64,000 nt of DNA from Spirosoma aureum (GTDB lineage Bacteria; Bacteroidota; Bacteroidia; Cytophagales; Spirosomataceae): assembly GCF_011604685.1 (NCBI RefSeq), contig NZ_CP050063.1, forward strand, positions 2,006,501-2,070,500, read 5' to 3'. This document shows, in pieces, positions 1-9,085 of this stretch. The notes beneath the pieces are model-generated. The model saw only the letters and a list, made by a program, of their open reading frames with translations, was not told where the DNA came from and did not search any database. Each line of letters starts with the position of its first letter. Positions within the stretch are counted from its first letter, which is position 1. Both the position numbers and the translations under genes were made by a program.

Positions 1-378
1 CTTATATTGCATTTACTGTTAGACGCGGCCGTAATTTTTGGATTGGCTTACCTCATGCCACAGGTCGATGTGAAGAATTTTGGAACAGCGCTGCTGATTG
101 CTGTATTGCTGGGGCTACTTAATTTTTTTATCGGCTGGATTATTCGTTTCCCACTCAATTTAGTAACCTTCTTCCTCCTGACTGGCATTATTCGTATCAT
201 CGTAACGGCTATTTTACTGAAACTTATCGATAGTTTTTTAGACAGTTTTACCATCGTTGGCTTCTGGCCCGCCCTTGTTATAGCGCTTGCTGTGGCGGTT
301 GCAGGGATGTTAATTGACCGTTCGGCGCCGACTGAAGAACGGGTTCAATCAGGCTATGAAGCGTTGATGATCCGGTGA
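1..378 (+). CDS. Phage holin family (4-TM) membrane protein, 5' end cut by window
   Basis: This is a small inner-membrane protein of the four-helix phage-holin-like family (PF04020 type), which is common as a chromosomal gene of unknown role in Bacteroidota and Firmicutes. Four hydrophobic stretches fill almost the whole chain, with the family-like N-terminal pattern LDAAVIFGLAYLMPQVDVKNF and a charged tail after the last helix. The reading frame is open to base 1 and the family normally has several residues before this point, so I treat it as 5'-truncated by the window; the internal TTG at position 7 is probably not the true start. It converges on the metallopeptidase gene and ends before a shared bidirectional terminator. 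The link to true phage holins is by fold only, and no phage genes are nearby. Confidence 0.75.
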   Translation, partial: LILHLLLDAAVIFGLAYLMPQVDVKNFGTALLIAVLLGLLNFFIGWIIRFPLNLVTFFLLTGIIRIIVTAILLKLIDSFLDSFTIVGFWPALVIALAVAVAGMLIDRSAPTEERVQSGYEALMIR

Positions 379-410
379 ATAGCAAGTAAGTTACTGAGTT
401 AATTTATGAA

Positions 411-454
411 AAAGGGGGTAATTGAGATCCATATGGTTCTCAATTATCCCCTTT
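411..454. terminator. Bidirectional intrinsic terminator
   Basis: A 17-bp inverted repeat (411-427 and 438-454, one G-T wobble) with a 10-base loop lies between two convergent genes. An A-run on one side and a T-rich side on the other let it work in both directions. Confidence 0.75.
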
Positions 455-475
455 ATACTTAGTTACCTGATAAGA

Positions 476-1186
476 TTAGTCGCTACGTCGACCGCCCGAC
501 AGTAAGCTCGCGTAATAGAGCAAGGTTGCCAGCGAACCTAAGGCGGCCACAACATACGTCATTGCTGCCCACCAGAGCGCATCTTTGGCAAATCCATATT
601 CACGCTGGTTGACTACGCCCCGATCCTGAATCCAGGCCAACGCCCGGCGACTGGCGTCGAACTCAACGGGTAGCGTTACAAAACTGAATATCGTTGTGAG
701 GGCAAATAAGCCAACACCGATGGCCAATGGAACAGGTGTTGTCTGGAGCATAACAATGCCAAGCAGAATAACCCACTGCAAATAGCGCGAAGAAACGGAT
801 AAAACAGGAACCAGCGCCGATCGTAATTGCAACGGAGCGTAAGCGAGTTTATGTTGCACTGCGTGACCGCATTCGTGGGCGGCTACCGCTGCGGCTGCCA
901 CACTGCGGCCATAATAGACATCATTACTCAGGTTAACAGTCTTTTCCTGTGGGTTATAATTATCGGTGAGCATACCTTCCGTTGAAACGACACGCACATC
1001 ATAAATGCCATTTTCCTGAAGCATTCGCTGTGCAATTTCGGCACCGCTAAGGCCATTGCTTAACCCAATCTGAGAATATTCATTAAACTTACTCTTCAGG
1101 CGCCAGCTCACAAAAAGGCTGATACCGAAGATAAGGATCATTAACAACCAAGGGGATATCATCGTTTTTTGGTTAGGTTTATACAT
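476..1186 (-). CDS. Membrane zinc metallopeptidase, YugP family
   Basis: This is a membrane-bound neutral zinc metallopeptidase of the YugP/PF04298 family, a gluzincin-type family with unknown natural substrates. An N-terminal helix (residues about 11-27) anchors the protein. The catalytic motif HECGHAVQH is at residues 104-112, followed by two or three helices (about 122-170), and EFDAS at 174-178 supplies the likely third zinc ligand (Glu). A final hydrophobic segment lies near 205-230. The 236-residue length is usual for the family. It is the last of a run of minus-strand genes but has its own upstream spacer with a hairpin, so it is probably transcribed alone. Confidence 0.88.
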   Translation of the reverse strand: MYKPNQKTMISPWLLMILIFGISLFVSWRLKSKFNEYSQIGLSNGLSGAEIAQRMLQENGIYDVRVVSTEGMLTDNYNPQEKTVNLSNDVYYGRSVAAAAVAAHECGHAVQHKLAYAPLQLRSALVPVLSVSSRYLQWVILLGIVMLQTTPVPLAIGVGLFALTTIFSFVTLPVEFDASRRALAWIQDRGVVNQREYGFAKDALWWAAMTYVVAALGSLATLLYYASLLSGGRRSD

Positions 1187-1299
1187 AAACGAACGGGTAA
1201 CTTACCGGTCCGTCTCCTATAAAACAATAGTTTCGCCGAAATGTCTCCACAATTGCAACCATTTATCAAGTCTATGGCCCGTTGGCAAGCTGTAAATAC

Positions 1300-1330
1300 C
1301 AACAGCCAGCCGACTATCGGCTGGCTGTTG
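1300..1330 (-). terminator. Hairpin downstream of DUF2147 gene
   Basis: A perfect 14-bp GC-rich stem (1300-1313 and 1317-1330) with a 3-base loop lies about 48 bases after the DUF2147 stop on the minus strand. The following bases (GTATTTACA) are only weakly T-rich, so it may be a terminator or an mRNA-stabilising hairpin. Confidence 0.5.
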
Positions 1331-1377
1331 CAAAGGTTTAGGAACAGAAATAACGTATGTGGCCAGTAGCCGTTTAC

Positions 1378-1800
1378 TTATAAAGGCTTTCGCGTCATGA
1401 TATATTCTTTATGAAGCCAACGCCAGCCTTTGTATACAGTGGCGGTTAATGTTTGTGAATCAACCATTTTGACTTCAATATTAAAATGGCTGCCTGTTTT
1501 TGGGTGAATCAACTCCCCGCCCGACCAGCCAGATCCGTCGAATACCAGATTGCTGATAAGGAGTTGGTTTTTGGTAATACCAAACTGTTGTTTACCCGTT
1601 GGACTGACTTCAGAAATGCGGCCAAAGTAGCGATCACCCACGCGGTACAGTTCGACCGTTGAGCCTCGTCCAGGAAATAGCCAGCGACCCAAAATCTGGT
1701 CGGCTGTATTCTCTGCCGATGATTTACCTGATGCAGGCCATACACAAAGGAAAAAAAGGCTTAATGCCCAAAGGCGATTTCGGCGCAGTAACAAAGACAT
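1378..1800 (-). CDS. Secreted DUF2147 protein
   Basis: This is an exported protein of the DUF2147 family (PF09917), with a small beta-rich fold and no established biochemical function. Residues 1-30 form a signal peptide (basic start, hydrophobic core LWALSLFFLCVWPASG). The mature part opens with ILGRWLFPGRGSTVELY and continues with the family-typical GSGWSGGELIHPKTG and a closing basic segment (YIMTRKPL). The length, 140 residues, is normal. It is flanked by hairpins on both sides and so looks like a single-gene unit. Bacteroidota often carry several copies; a role in the periplasm or envelope is likely from the signal peptide, but no substrate can be inferred. Confidence 0.82.
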   Translation of the reverse strand: MSLLLRRNRLWALSLFFLCVWPASGKSSAENTADQILGRWLFPGRGSTVELYRVGDRYFGRISEVSPTGKQQFGITKNQLLISNLVFDGSGWSGGELIHPKTGSHFNIEVKMVDSQTLTATVYKGWRWLHKEYIMTRKPL

Positions 1801-1946
1801 TCGTTCACGATTGGTTTACAAGGTGATACAAGCAAAAATTACGGATTTGCAGATTGTATGTCGGTGAGTAGGGGTAATGTGGGACTAAAATAAAAAATCT
1901 ATTTGTGAATTTCTACTGGTTATATAGATTAAGTTTGTTTTAATGT

Positions 1947-1976
1947 AAAAAAGGAGCTGACAAAAAGCCAGTTCCT
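1947..1976 (-). terminator. Terminator after rfaE2
   Basis: An imperfect 10-bp stem (1952-1961 and 1967-1976, two mismatches or wobbles) with an AAAAA loop is followed on the minus strand by six T residues. It sits about 85 bases beyond the rfaE2 stop. Confidence 0.6.
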
Positions 1977-2059
1977 GACTGATAGTGAATGGATTATGAG
2001 AATTTAGAGGCTAAGTATTTTTCTTGAATAGAGCAAAAAAAATACTCGCATATGCTCGG

Positions 2060-2539
2060 CTAAAAACTCTGTTTGATACGCTCTATGAGTTTAGTCGTTG
2101 AATAGCCCGGCACGAGAGCAACCGTTTCAACACGACCACCCCTGCCCAACACAAAGTCGGCTCCAACAATGTTGGCAACCGAATAATCATCGCCTTTAAC
2201 AAGAATGTCTGGCTTAATGGCTTCGATCAGTTCCAGCGGAGTTGGCTCGCCAAAAAGTGTTACGGCATCGACAAATTCGAGGGCGGCCATCAACCGGGCG
2301 CGGGCATACTCGTTGACGACCGGGCGCAATGGGCCTTTAATACAACTAACGGAGTCATCCGTATTCAGCCCCAGAATCATGCGATCTCCCAGGTTTCTGG
2401 CTTTCTCAAGATAATCAATATGGCCAAGGTGAACAATATCGAAGCAACCGTTCGTGAAAACGATTTTCTGCCCTGCTGCCCGCCATTGATCAGCCTGTTG
2501 GATAGCCTGTTCGCGTGAGAGGATTTTAGTTTCAGTCAT
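2060..2539 (-). CDS. rfaE2: D-glycero-beta-D-manno-heptose 1-phosphate adenylyltransferase
   Basis: The enzyme transfers AMP from ATP to D-glycero-beta-D-manno-heptose 1-phosphate, giving the ADP-heptose precursor used for lipopolysaccharide core synthesis. It is a single-domain protein of 159 residues equivalent to the C-terminal half of the bifunctional HldE. The nucleotidyltransferase signature FTNGCFDIVHLGH near residues 28-40 carries the HxGH nucleotide-binding motif, and GYSTTKLIERI near the end matches the family's C-terminal helix. The kinase half is absent, as usual in Bacteroidota where it is a separate gene. It starts 27 bases after the LPG-synthase-like gene stop on the same strand, so the two are probably co-transcribed. 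Confidence 0.92.
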   Translation of the reverse strand: MTETKILSREQAIQQADQWRAAGQKIVFTNGCFDIVHLGHIDYLEKARNLGDRMILGLNTDDSVSCIKGPLRPVVNEYARARLMAALEFVDAVTLFGEPTPLELIEAIKPDILVKGDDYSVANIVGADFVLGRGGRVETVALVPGYSTTKLIERIKQSF

Positions 2540-2566
2540 GTAAAGAAATGTTACGCGAACGCGCTA

Positions 2567-3613
2567 CTATAGTTTTATCGCTTTAGGATCATCCAGAACA
2601 TCCGCTATTTCCGTCATTTTGTTACGACGTAACAGTACGACCAGCAGGCTCAGGATACCCAGAATAATAATCATTAGGGTTGAAACACCATGTATGAACG
2701 TGGCCAGCACCTGCCCATCCTGACTGGTCAGGTCATAGAGTAGGGCAACCTGACCCACTAGCAGGTGAAACGAGCCTATTCCTCCTGGTGTGGGTGCTGC
2801 CATACCAAGCGATCCGACTACTAAAATTGTCAATCCAGCCAGCGGACCAAGATTGGCCGTGGCTGGCATGGCGAAGAAGAGCGTGTACGACATGAGGTAG
2901 TACATCGTCCAGATGAGCAATGTGTGAAATAAAAAAGCACCTGGCCTGCGTAATTTGCGAACGCTCAATAATCCTTCGAGCAAACCGGATAAAAATCCGC
3001 TTACTTTCTGATAGACCGGGTGTTTGCCGAGTGCTTCCCGGTAGCGATTAAAAAGAAACCAGCCCAATAGAGCCAACCCAAGCAGTACCGCCCCTGCCAG
3101 CATCAGGATACTCGAACCACTTGATCCTTTGGGAAGCTTACCGCCTAAAAATTCCATAAAGAACTGACTAAGCCGGTCGAATTCAAGCACGAATGTGGCT
3201 GCCAGCAAGAGAAGGAGCATCAATACATCGAACAAACGTTCGGCGACTACAGTGCCAAAACTAACATTGACCGGTACGCCCGAAAGCCGATAGAGCGTTC
3301 CACAACGAGCCACCTCGCCAGCGCGCGGAAGGGCCATATTCGCTAAATAACCGGTCAGCACGCTTACCGTTGCATCGAGTGAAGTTGGTCGTTGCGGAAC
3401 AACGGGTTCCAGTAATGTCCGCCAGCGTTCGGCCCGGCTCCAGTGTGCTACAAGCGTCAGGACCGCCGATACGAGTATCCATCGGAAATCGGCAGCGCTT
3501 AGTTTGCGCCATAAATCAGCAACATCAAGATGGCTTTGCTGAAATGTAAACCAGAGTAATCCTCCAGCGATTGCTAATGAGATGGCGTATTTTAGTACGT
3601 TTTTGAGATTCAT
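2567..3613 (-). CDS. Lysylphosphatidylglycerol synthase TM domain (UPF0104) protein
   Basis: This integral membrane protein of the LPG_synthase_TM family (PF03706, also UPF0104/YbhN) is related to the flippase half of MprF but has no aminoacyl-transferase domain. About eight hydrophobic helices cover the 348 residues. Family landmarks include RAERWR near residue 60, LANMALPRAGEVARC near 93-107 and APTPGGIGSFH near 270. Members are thought to act in lipid or glycolipid transport or regulation, but the substrate is unknown for this group. It lies between panD and rfaE2 on the same strand, with a hairpin in the 130-base gap after panD, so it most likely forms a transcription unit with rfaE2. Confidence 0.85.
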   Translation of the reverse strand: MNLKNVLKYAISLAIAGGLLWFTFQQSHLDVADLWRKLSAADFRWILVSAVLTLVAHWSRAERWRTLLEPVVPQRPTSLDATVSVLTGYLANMALPRAGEVARCGTLYRLSGVPVNVSFGTVVAERLFDVLMLLLLLAATFVLEFDRLSQFFMEFLGGKLPKGSSGSSILMLAGAVLLGLALLGWFLFNRYREALGKHPVYQKVSGFLSGLLEGLLSVRKLRRPGAFLFHTLLIWTMYYLMSYTLFFAMPATANLGPLAGLTILVVGSLGMAAPTPGGIGSFHLLVGQVALLYDLTSQDGQVLATFIHGVSTLMIIILGILSLLVVLLRRNKMTEIADVLDDPKAIKL

Positions 3614-3684
3614 AGGATGGTAACGCGGCTCAAAGACCGCGCTTATGGCAAATTCAGGGCGACTTTTTGGCCGCGTTACACGAA

Positions 3685-3711
3685 AAACTCCGTTACAAAG
3701 TAACGGAGTTT
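3685..3711 (-). terminator. Intrinsic terminator after panD
   Basis: A perfect 12-bp stem (3685-3696 and 3700-3711) with a 3-base loop is followed on the minus strand by TTTTTCG. It lies about 33 bases past the panD stop and separates panD from the UPF0104-rfaE2 pair. Confidence 0.75.
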
Positions 3712-3743
3712 CACGGAAATGGATGTTAACGGTGCGTAAAAGG

Positions 3744-4097
3744 CTAGTCTTTCACCAGTCGGTTATTATTATCCGGAAAGATTACGGTTGGTTTGTAGGA
3801 CTTTGCTTCCTCGGGCGTCATCATCGCGTAGGCAATAATGATAATGATATCGCCAACCTGCGCTTTACGCGCTGCGGCTCCATTCAGACAGATCGTTCCC
3901 GAACCGCGTTCGCCTTTAATCACGTAGGTGATAAGTCGCTCACCGTTATTGTTATTGACAATGTGTACTTGCTCATTCTCGAACAATCCGGCGGCATCCA
4001 TAAGATCTTCATCAATAGTGATACTGCCGACATAATTTAACTCCGCCTGCGTGACTTTAACGCGATGGAGTTTGGATTTAAGGACGTTGATAAACAT
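3744..4097 (-). CDS. panD: Aspartate 1-decarboxylase (pyruvoyl enzyme)
   Basis: PanD decarboxylates L-aspartate to beta-alanine for pantothenate and coenzyme A synthesis. The proenzyme self-cleaves between Gly24 and Ser25, visible here in NYVGSITID, and Ser25 becomes the pyruvoyl cofactor. The N-terminal [20 protein letters not shown] with its conserved Lys9 and His11, the central [13 protein letters not shown] and [18 protein letters not shown] are all family-typical. The length of 117 residues is standard. It is a single gene bounded by palindromes on both sides (3685-3711 and 4204-4254); no other pantothenate genes are in the window. Confidence 0.97.
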   Translation of the reverse strand: MFINVLKSKLHRVKVTQAELNYVGSITIDEDLMDAAGLFENEQVHIVNNNNGERLITYVIKGERGSGTICLNGAAARKAQVGDIIIIIAYAMMTPEEAKSYKPTVIFPDNNNRLVKD

Positions 4098-4203
4098 GAT
4101 TGGTAAGGTAATGCCGGTTGGGGCGACAAATACCGACGCTTACCAACGGCACTCACGAAACAACCGTAGTTAGGGGTTGGTTCCGGCTCAACTTGTAACC
4201 TGA

Positions 4204-4254
4204 GGTACAAAAACTAATGCCATAGCCTAGCGCTATGGCATTAGTTTTTGTACC
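4204..4254. terminator. Long perfect palindrome, probable bidirectional terminator
   Basis: Two 22-base arms (4204-4225 and 4233-4254) are perfectly complementary, one further C-G pair narrows the loop to five bases, and an A-tract pairs with a T-tract inside the stem. It begins 12 bases after the moeB stop on the minus strand. Confidence 0.65.
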
Positions 4255-4265
4255 TTGACTGAGCA

Positions 4266-5405
4266 TTAATAAATTGCCATTTCAGGCTCAATATCCCGTG
4301 CCCAGGCATTAATACCGCCCTCAAGGTTATACAGATTCGTTAATCCGCCCTGTGCATAGAGGTAGTTGATGACATTGGCCGAGCGGATTCCATGATGACA
4401 ATACACTACAACGGGCCGATCGGTAGGAATGCGTTTTCGGTTATTGGGAATCATGCCAACCGGGATAAGTATTGACCCTTCGAGGTGACAGAGATCATAT
4501 TCGGGTCGTTCGCGGACATCCAGTAAAAATATATCCTCGCCCAGTGCAAGCCGTTCGGCTAATTCATGAGCTGTGATTTTCTGTGGGCCGGTCGCAACGG
4601 CGGGCGTTGGTCGGTATCCAGATGCCAGACCCTGTCGGGCAAGGTCGTCAGCGTCGGCCCGGCGTTTGGTTTTGATCCGCTGTTGATTCATTGTCAGCAG
4701 ATCGACCATCAGCAGGTGTTCGCTTAGCGATTGCCCTATGCCCGTAATAAGTTTAATTACTTCATTTGCCTGATACGTTCCAATAACACCTGGCAGTACT
4801 CCGAGCACACCTGTATCGTTGCAGTTAGGAATCTCAATGTCGTTGGGGTATTCGGGAAACAGGCACCGATACGTTGGGCCGCGTTGCCCATTGCCCAGAT
4901 CGGCATTGAGTACAGCTACCTGCCCTTCGAAGCGATGAATCGCCCCATAAACGAATGGTTTGCCCAGTGTTACGCATATATCGTTAACAAGATACCGAAC
5001 CTTAAAATTATCGGTGCAGTCAACAACGATATCGTAGCCTTCAATAATACCTCTGGCATTATTGATCTCAAGAGCCGCTGTATAGGTATCGAAAGAAATA
5101 TCGGGATTGAGCCGATTAAGATGGCTAACGGCGATTTTAGCTTTTGGTTTGCCAACTTCATCGGTCGTGTAGAGTACTTGCCGCTGAAGATTGCTGAGGT
5201 CTACTACATCGGGATCGATAACGCCGATAGTGCCAACGCCAGCCGCTGTCAGATAAAGTAGTACAGGGCAGCCCAGCCCTCCCGCACCAACGACCAAAAC
5301 CCGGCTGTTTTTGAGCCTAAGCTGGCCTGCCATACCCATTTCTGGTAGGTTCAGATGCTTTTGATATCGTTGTTTTTCGGCAGGTACTAACGTTGTTGCT
5401 TCCAT
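4266..5405 (-). CDS. moeB: MoeB/ThiF-type E1-like adenylyltransferase with C-terminal rhodanese domain
   Basis: This E1-like enzyme adenylates the C-terminus of a ubiquitin-like sulfur carrier (MoaD or ThiS type) and loads sulfur onto it, in a layout like eukaryotic MOCS3/Uba4. Residues 10-245 are the ThiF fold: nucleotide loop GAGGLG 40-45, IDPDVVDLSNLQRQ 63-76, and NCNDTGVLG with the probable thioester Cys195. Residues 278-379 are a rhodanese domain with the persulfide loop CHHGIRS starting at Cys336. The CxxC zinc motifs of E. coli MoeB are not seen. I chose the ATG at 5405; a TTG eight codons upstream is possible. It stands alone, without moaD, moaE or thi genes nearby, so Moco, thiamine or tRNA thiolation cannot be told apart. 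Confidence 0.85.
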   Translation of the reverse strand: MEATTLVPAEKQRYQKHLNLPEMGMAGQLRLKNSRVLVVGAGGLGCPVLLYLTAAGVGTIGVIDPDVVDLSNLQRQVLYTTDEVGKPKAKIAVSHLNRLNPDISFDTYTAALEINNARGIIEGYDIVVDCTDNFKVRYLVNDICVTLGKPFVYGAIHRFEGQVAVLNADLGNGQRGPTYRCLFPEYPNDIEIPNCNDTGVLGVLPGVIGTYQANEVIKLITGIGQSLSEHLLMVDLLTMNQQRIKTKRRADADDLARQGLASGYRPTPAVATGPQKITAHELAERLALGEDIFLLDVRERPEYDLCHLEGSILIPVGMIPNNRKRIPTDRPVVVYCHHGIRSANVINYLYAQGGLTNLYNLEGGINAWARDIEPEMAIY

Positions 5406-5607
5406 GGTGTCGAACGCTATGCAAACCAAAATCTATTGCTTTAATCCAACAGATTTTGGCTCGCTAAAATTGCGCTGGATTGAAAAAAAGCTCATCTATT
5501 TTGCAAACGCAACTCGTGTAAAATTTTCGAAAAGCAATATAGCTACCATTTCCTGATGTGACAATACCGCTTAAACACAAATGGGAACCGACGGTATTAT
5601 GAGCCGC

Positions 5608-5652
5608 TACACGAACTGCTTATCCTAAAAATTAAAATTTGCTGTTCGTGTA
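5608..5652. repeat. Inverted repeat downstream of the esterase-like gene
   Basis: Perfect 9-base arms (5608-5616 and 5644-5652), extended by two further pairs past one mismatch, enclose an AT-rich loop 25 bases after the stop of the frameshifted gene. No T-run follows on the minus strand. It may be a weak terminator. Confidence 0.35.
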
Positions 5653-5676
5653 TGATCCGTGTTTTGTCGGCCGGAG

Positions 5677-8660
5677 CTAACCATTAGTTCGAATATGGAT
5701 GCGGGCTTCATCGTCTTCGCCATTTTCGTACCCATTTCCGGGTGTAGAGTCTGGATCGGCTTCCGTGACGCTTAAAATCTGAGCGGTTATCGTGCCAGTT
5801 CCACTTACCTGAACAGGCAGGACAATGCTGACCGAATTGCCGGCTGCTATTTCGCCTATGGATGCCGTAATCGTCTGACCATTAATAGTTAAGCCAGTCG
5901 TATTGGTTACTTGCCAACCTGTAGGTAATAGAACCTGAATGGCTGTGTTACTGGCTACGAGTCCTCCTCGATTAACGACGGTAACTGTCAGACTAACAAG
6001 TCCATTTGCCGATACGGTTAAATTACTCGTACGCATAGAAAGGCTTAAATCAGCTTTTGTCGGATCGGTTGGTGGCTGATTTGATAGTACCGCTGGAAGG
6101 GGCGTCTGATTTGGATTCGGTGATGTGACTAACGGCCCAGTTGCATCGGCGGTTCGCAGGTCGACCAGACTGGCATCGTCCTGCCCATCGCCTGTACCTG
6201 AGTTGGGCTGGCTGTCGGGGTCAGAGGTCTGACTGCCAATGATCTGGGCGGCTGTGGCAAACGTGCCGGACTGAGTCGCTTTTAGCCGAAAAATGTAAGG
6301 AATAGTTGTCCCTGCAGAAACAGTACCTGCCTCGATGGTTACTGCACTTTCCAGCACACTAACGGCGGAATTGGGCGAATCAACAAAGGTGATAGCTGGA
6401 GGGAGGAGGCTTTGAAGGCGTACGCCCGCTGCAGCCTGTGGGCCGGAATTTGTCAGTGACAAAGTGAGAGAAACGACCTGACCAACAGCGGGTACGCGAT
6501 TATCGAGCTGCATAGACAGCGATAAGTCAGCGGCATCAGAACAAATAAGCAGGGGAGCACCAGGCATGCTGACTACGGCCGGATTACTACCGATCACCCG
6601 TATACGGTAATTATTTCCCGGAGGTAAGCCCGAGGGTAAAGTAGCTAGTATTGGACTTGTACTACCCGTGCCAATCGTTGTTCCGGCGCTAAAGGAACCT
6701 GTAGCGTCCGACAATTGGACTGCAAAGCTATTTCCATTATTCATTTCTCCGTCTGTGACAGTAACCGATACGGAGAATGAACCGGATAGGCAGGGAGGGG
6801 TAGCCGGAACACCATAAAGTGTTAGAATAGGAGGCACAGGCGGAATTGGTTCCATGGCATAATACAGAATATTACGGCCTTCAATCAGGCTTACATCATA
6901 CCAGAAGCCTGAGCCCGAATCACCCTGGCGTCGTACGGCTAACCGATACCGGCCAGGCTCAACCCCCCCAACACCAAAGGCGCTGGGGGGTAATTGTTCA
7001 GATAATTGAAATCGGCAAATTCGGCATAGTCGGGTCCCTGACTGCTGGGCGAGGCCACATTCCAGCCCGAATTGCCGAAACTCCCGCCGTCTATACTAAT
7101 AACTTGAGTTTCTACCGGAATATCTGATCGAACCATTACGAAAAAACCATGACTTTTTGGTTCATATCGGTAGGCAAAACGTTGTATGGCCGGGTCGGTT
7201 GTTCCGCCACTAGTTGTCAGCTGAATTGAAGGCTGAGTAGCGGTGGGTGTTGCCGATTGATGTACCTGAAAAGGTTCGCCAAGAGTACCTAAAGTAACGG
7301 GATGAGTCGAATTTGTTCGCATGCGATACTGCCCATCGGGCAAGTTGGCAGGCAATGTTACCATCAATGGATTGGCTGTGCCGGGGGCAGATTCGTATAC
7401 AACCTGGTTATTGTCAGCCCGTACTAGTTGGGCAACGTATTGATTGTCAGATTCATGAGCGTCGGCCCGAAGAGAAGCTACCTGAATGGTTTCGCCGGGT
7501 CGGCGGGTGAGAGGAAGCGTGTAACCACTAGTAATAAAAGCGGATGAATCGACGGGGGTAAATGGTACCGACGTATTGAAAAACGTACTGTTCAGGCATT
7601 GTTCCCAGGTATTGATAAACCGATAGAGCCCCTCGCCAAGCATATGCGTACCATCGGGGCGGTTCTCCGGGCCAACTATACTGTCTGTTGCGGGCCCCGC
7701 AAAGACATCATGAACCTGGGCAATTAATTGATTTTGAGCAGCAATAACAGTAGCACTTGTTTGGCCAGCTACAAAACTGGTCCGTGACACCATCCAGGCT
7801 AATTGGTTGAAGCCTGTCTGTTGACGGGATTTGTTGATGACATATTGAATATTGTCGAAATAGGTCTGAGTACTGGTCATGAGGTCATTTTCACCCTGGT
7901 GCCAGAGAACGGCGCGTGCTCCCGTTCGGGATACATAGTGCAATAAAGCGATACCCAAGCGTCTATACACGGATGAATTAGGCGTATTTCCCAGGTTACC
8001 GGCCGCCGATTGTTTCCATTCATCGCTTGAGGTACCACCTAATGCCGCGCCCAGAAACATAACCGGTACATTGAGCCGACGAACGAGTCGATCACCCAGA
8101 ATACTCCAAAGGTGTGGAGGCTGACTTGGCCCTATATTACTCCCGTAGCTAACATTACTAAACCGGAAAGGAAGCAGATATTCGTTGATCGTTTCCTGCC
8201 GGAAATCAACACACGAAACGCGATCCTCTTCGGAACTTGGAACACGCTGTAGTCCACCATACACGTTCGACTGACCGGCCAACACGAATACTTCGCCGAC
8301 ACCTACCCGATTGACGTACGTTTCGGCTACTACGGTACTGCCTGTTTTCGCTCGAACATCCAGGCGATATTGCCCTTTTTTCACAAGAACAGATCCTCGA
8401 AATGCTTTAGATGATGGCAAAAATGAGAGAGGTGTCCAGGCTGTTACTTCGCCCTGCCCAACGGCCATCGGCATAAATCTCGCTTCGATGGTTGTAGCCG
8501 TTGGCGGAGCTAGACCTGTTATGATTATTGTGGCTTCGTCTGCCTGATTTCGTTGATAAACAATTCGGGGTACTGGGCTCGTGATGGTTAATTGAGCAAA
8601 GGATCGCGCAGAATATAGAATAAGCAATACCAGTAGTATTGGTCGTACAGAAGCGCTCAT
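5677..8660 (-). CDS. Frameshifted secreted sialate O-acetylesterase-like protein with DUF11-type repeats
   Basis: Two adjacent frames make one protein of about 994 residues when a single G is added at the seven-base homopolymer 6963-6969. The first frame runs 8660 to 6939, and the second frame is in use from the homopolymer to 5677. The N-terminus is a signal peptide (about residues 1-23, ending FAQ). Residues 120-350 are an SGNH/SASA-type esterase: GQSN with nucleophile Ser131, WHQGEND 253-259, and DGTH with Asp336 and His339. A beta-sandwich stretch follows, then two DUF11/CARDB-like repeats each opening ADLSLSM. The residues read between the frames (VEPGRYRLAVRRQGDSGSG) fit smoothly. No type IX C-terminal sorting domain is obvious. 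It may be a broken gene, a sequence error, or a slippage switch. Confidence 0.8.
6963..6969 (-). other. Seven-base G/C homopolymer at the frameshift
   Basis: Seven consecutive C on the plus strand (G on the coding strand) lie exactly where the reading frame of the esterase-like gene is lost. One extra G restores an uninterrupted frame through the DUF11 repeats; as written, translation stops at 6939. Confidence 0.85.
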
Positions 8661-8987
8661 GTCGGATAGGGTTGCGTAATGCCGTGATAATGGCCGCCAA
8701 GTATAAACTATTATCTCATGAAATGCTAGATGTATATACTTATCAAGTTGCCAAAATGGGCTAACTTAATACATTAGTTTATGCTTTGAAGAAATAGCCT
8801 TTTCGGCTTAATTGGCACCCTAATTTTTATAGAATTTTAGATCGTAACTCAATGAGTTGATATAGAGTAATTTAGTTTTTTAATATGCTATCTCTAGGTG
8901 TAATATGGCAATAAAGGATACTAAGTATTTATTATATAAATAAACGCATAACCTTTAAGTAAGTAAACATAGTTTTTGACTGTAAAG
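8661..8987. other. AT-rich intergenic region
   Basis: No gene is visible here. The region is clearly more AT-rich than its surroundings, with several short TA-rich runs, and lies upstream of the minus-strand esterase-like gene, so it probably holds that gene's promoter. I could not pick a convincing pair of promoter boxes. Confidence 0.4.
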
Positions 8988-9077
8988 ACAGCGCGGGTGA
9001 GAGCTTCGCGTAACCAGAGTCTACAAACAGGGGTTGTCTGTCAGACTCTGGTTACGCGAAGTTTCCACTCGCGCTGT
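8988..9077. repeat. 35-bp inverted repeat downstream of aspS
   Basis: Arms 8988-9022 and 9043-9077 match at 31 of 35 positions, including an unbroken 19-base inner stretch, around a 20-base loop. The repeat starts 9 bases beyond the aspS stop on the minus strand. No T-tract follows, and the stem is far longer than a terminator needs. Confidence 0.75.
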
Positions 9078-9085
9078 TTATAAGT

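Noticed and set aside
1..378. Prophage holin
   Set aside because: The 4-TM family is widespread as a chromosomal gene and no phage genes are near.
3645..4040. 131-codon plus-strand frame opposite panD
   Set aside because: It is antisense to a certain panD gene and has no family motif.
5406..5429. TTG start for the MoeB-like gene
   Set aside because: It adds only eight residues (MVCIAFDT) and overlaps a TAGATTTTG stretch (complement of 5427-5435) that resembles a -7 promoter box; the ATG at 5405 gives a normal family N-terminus.
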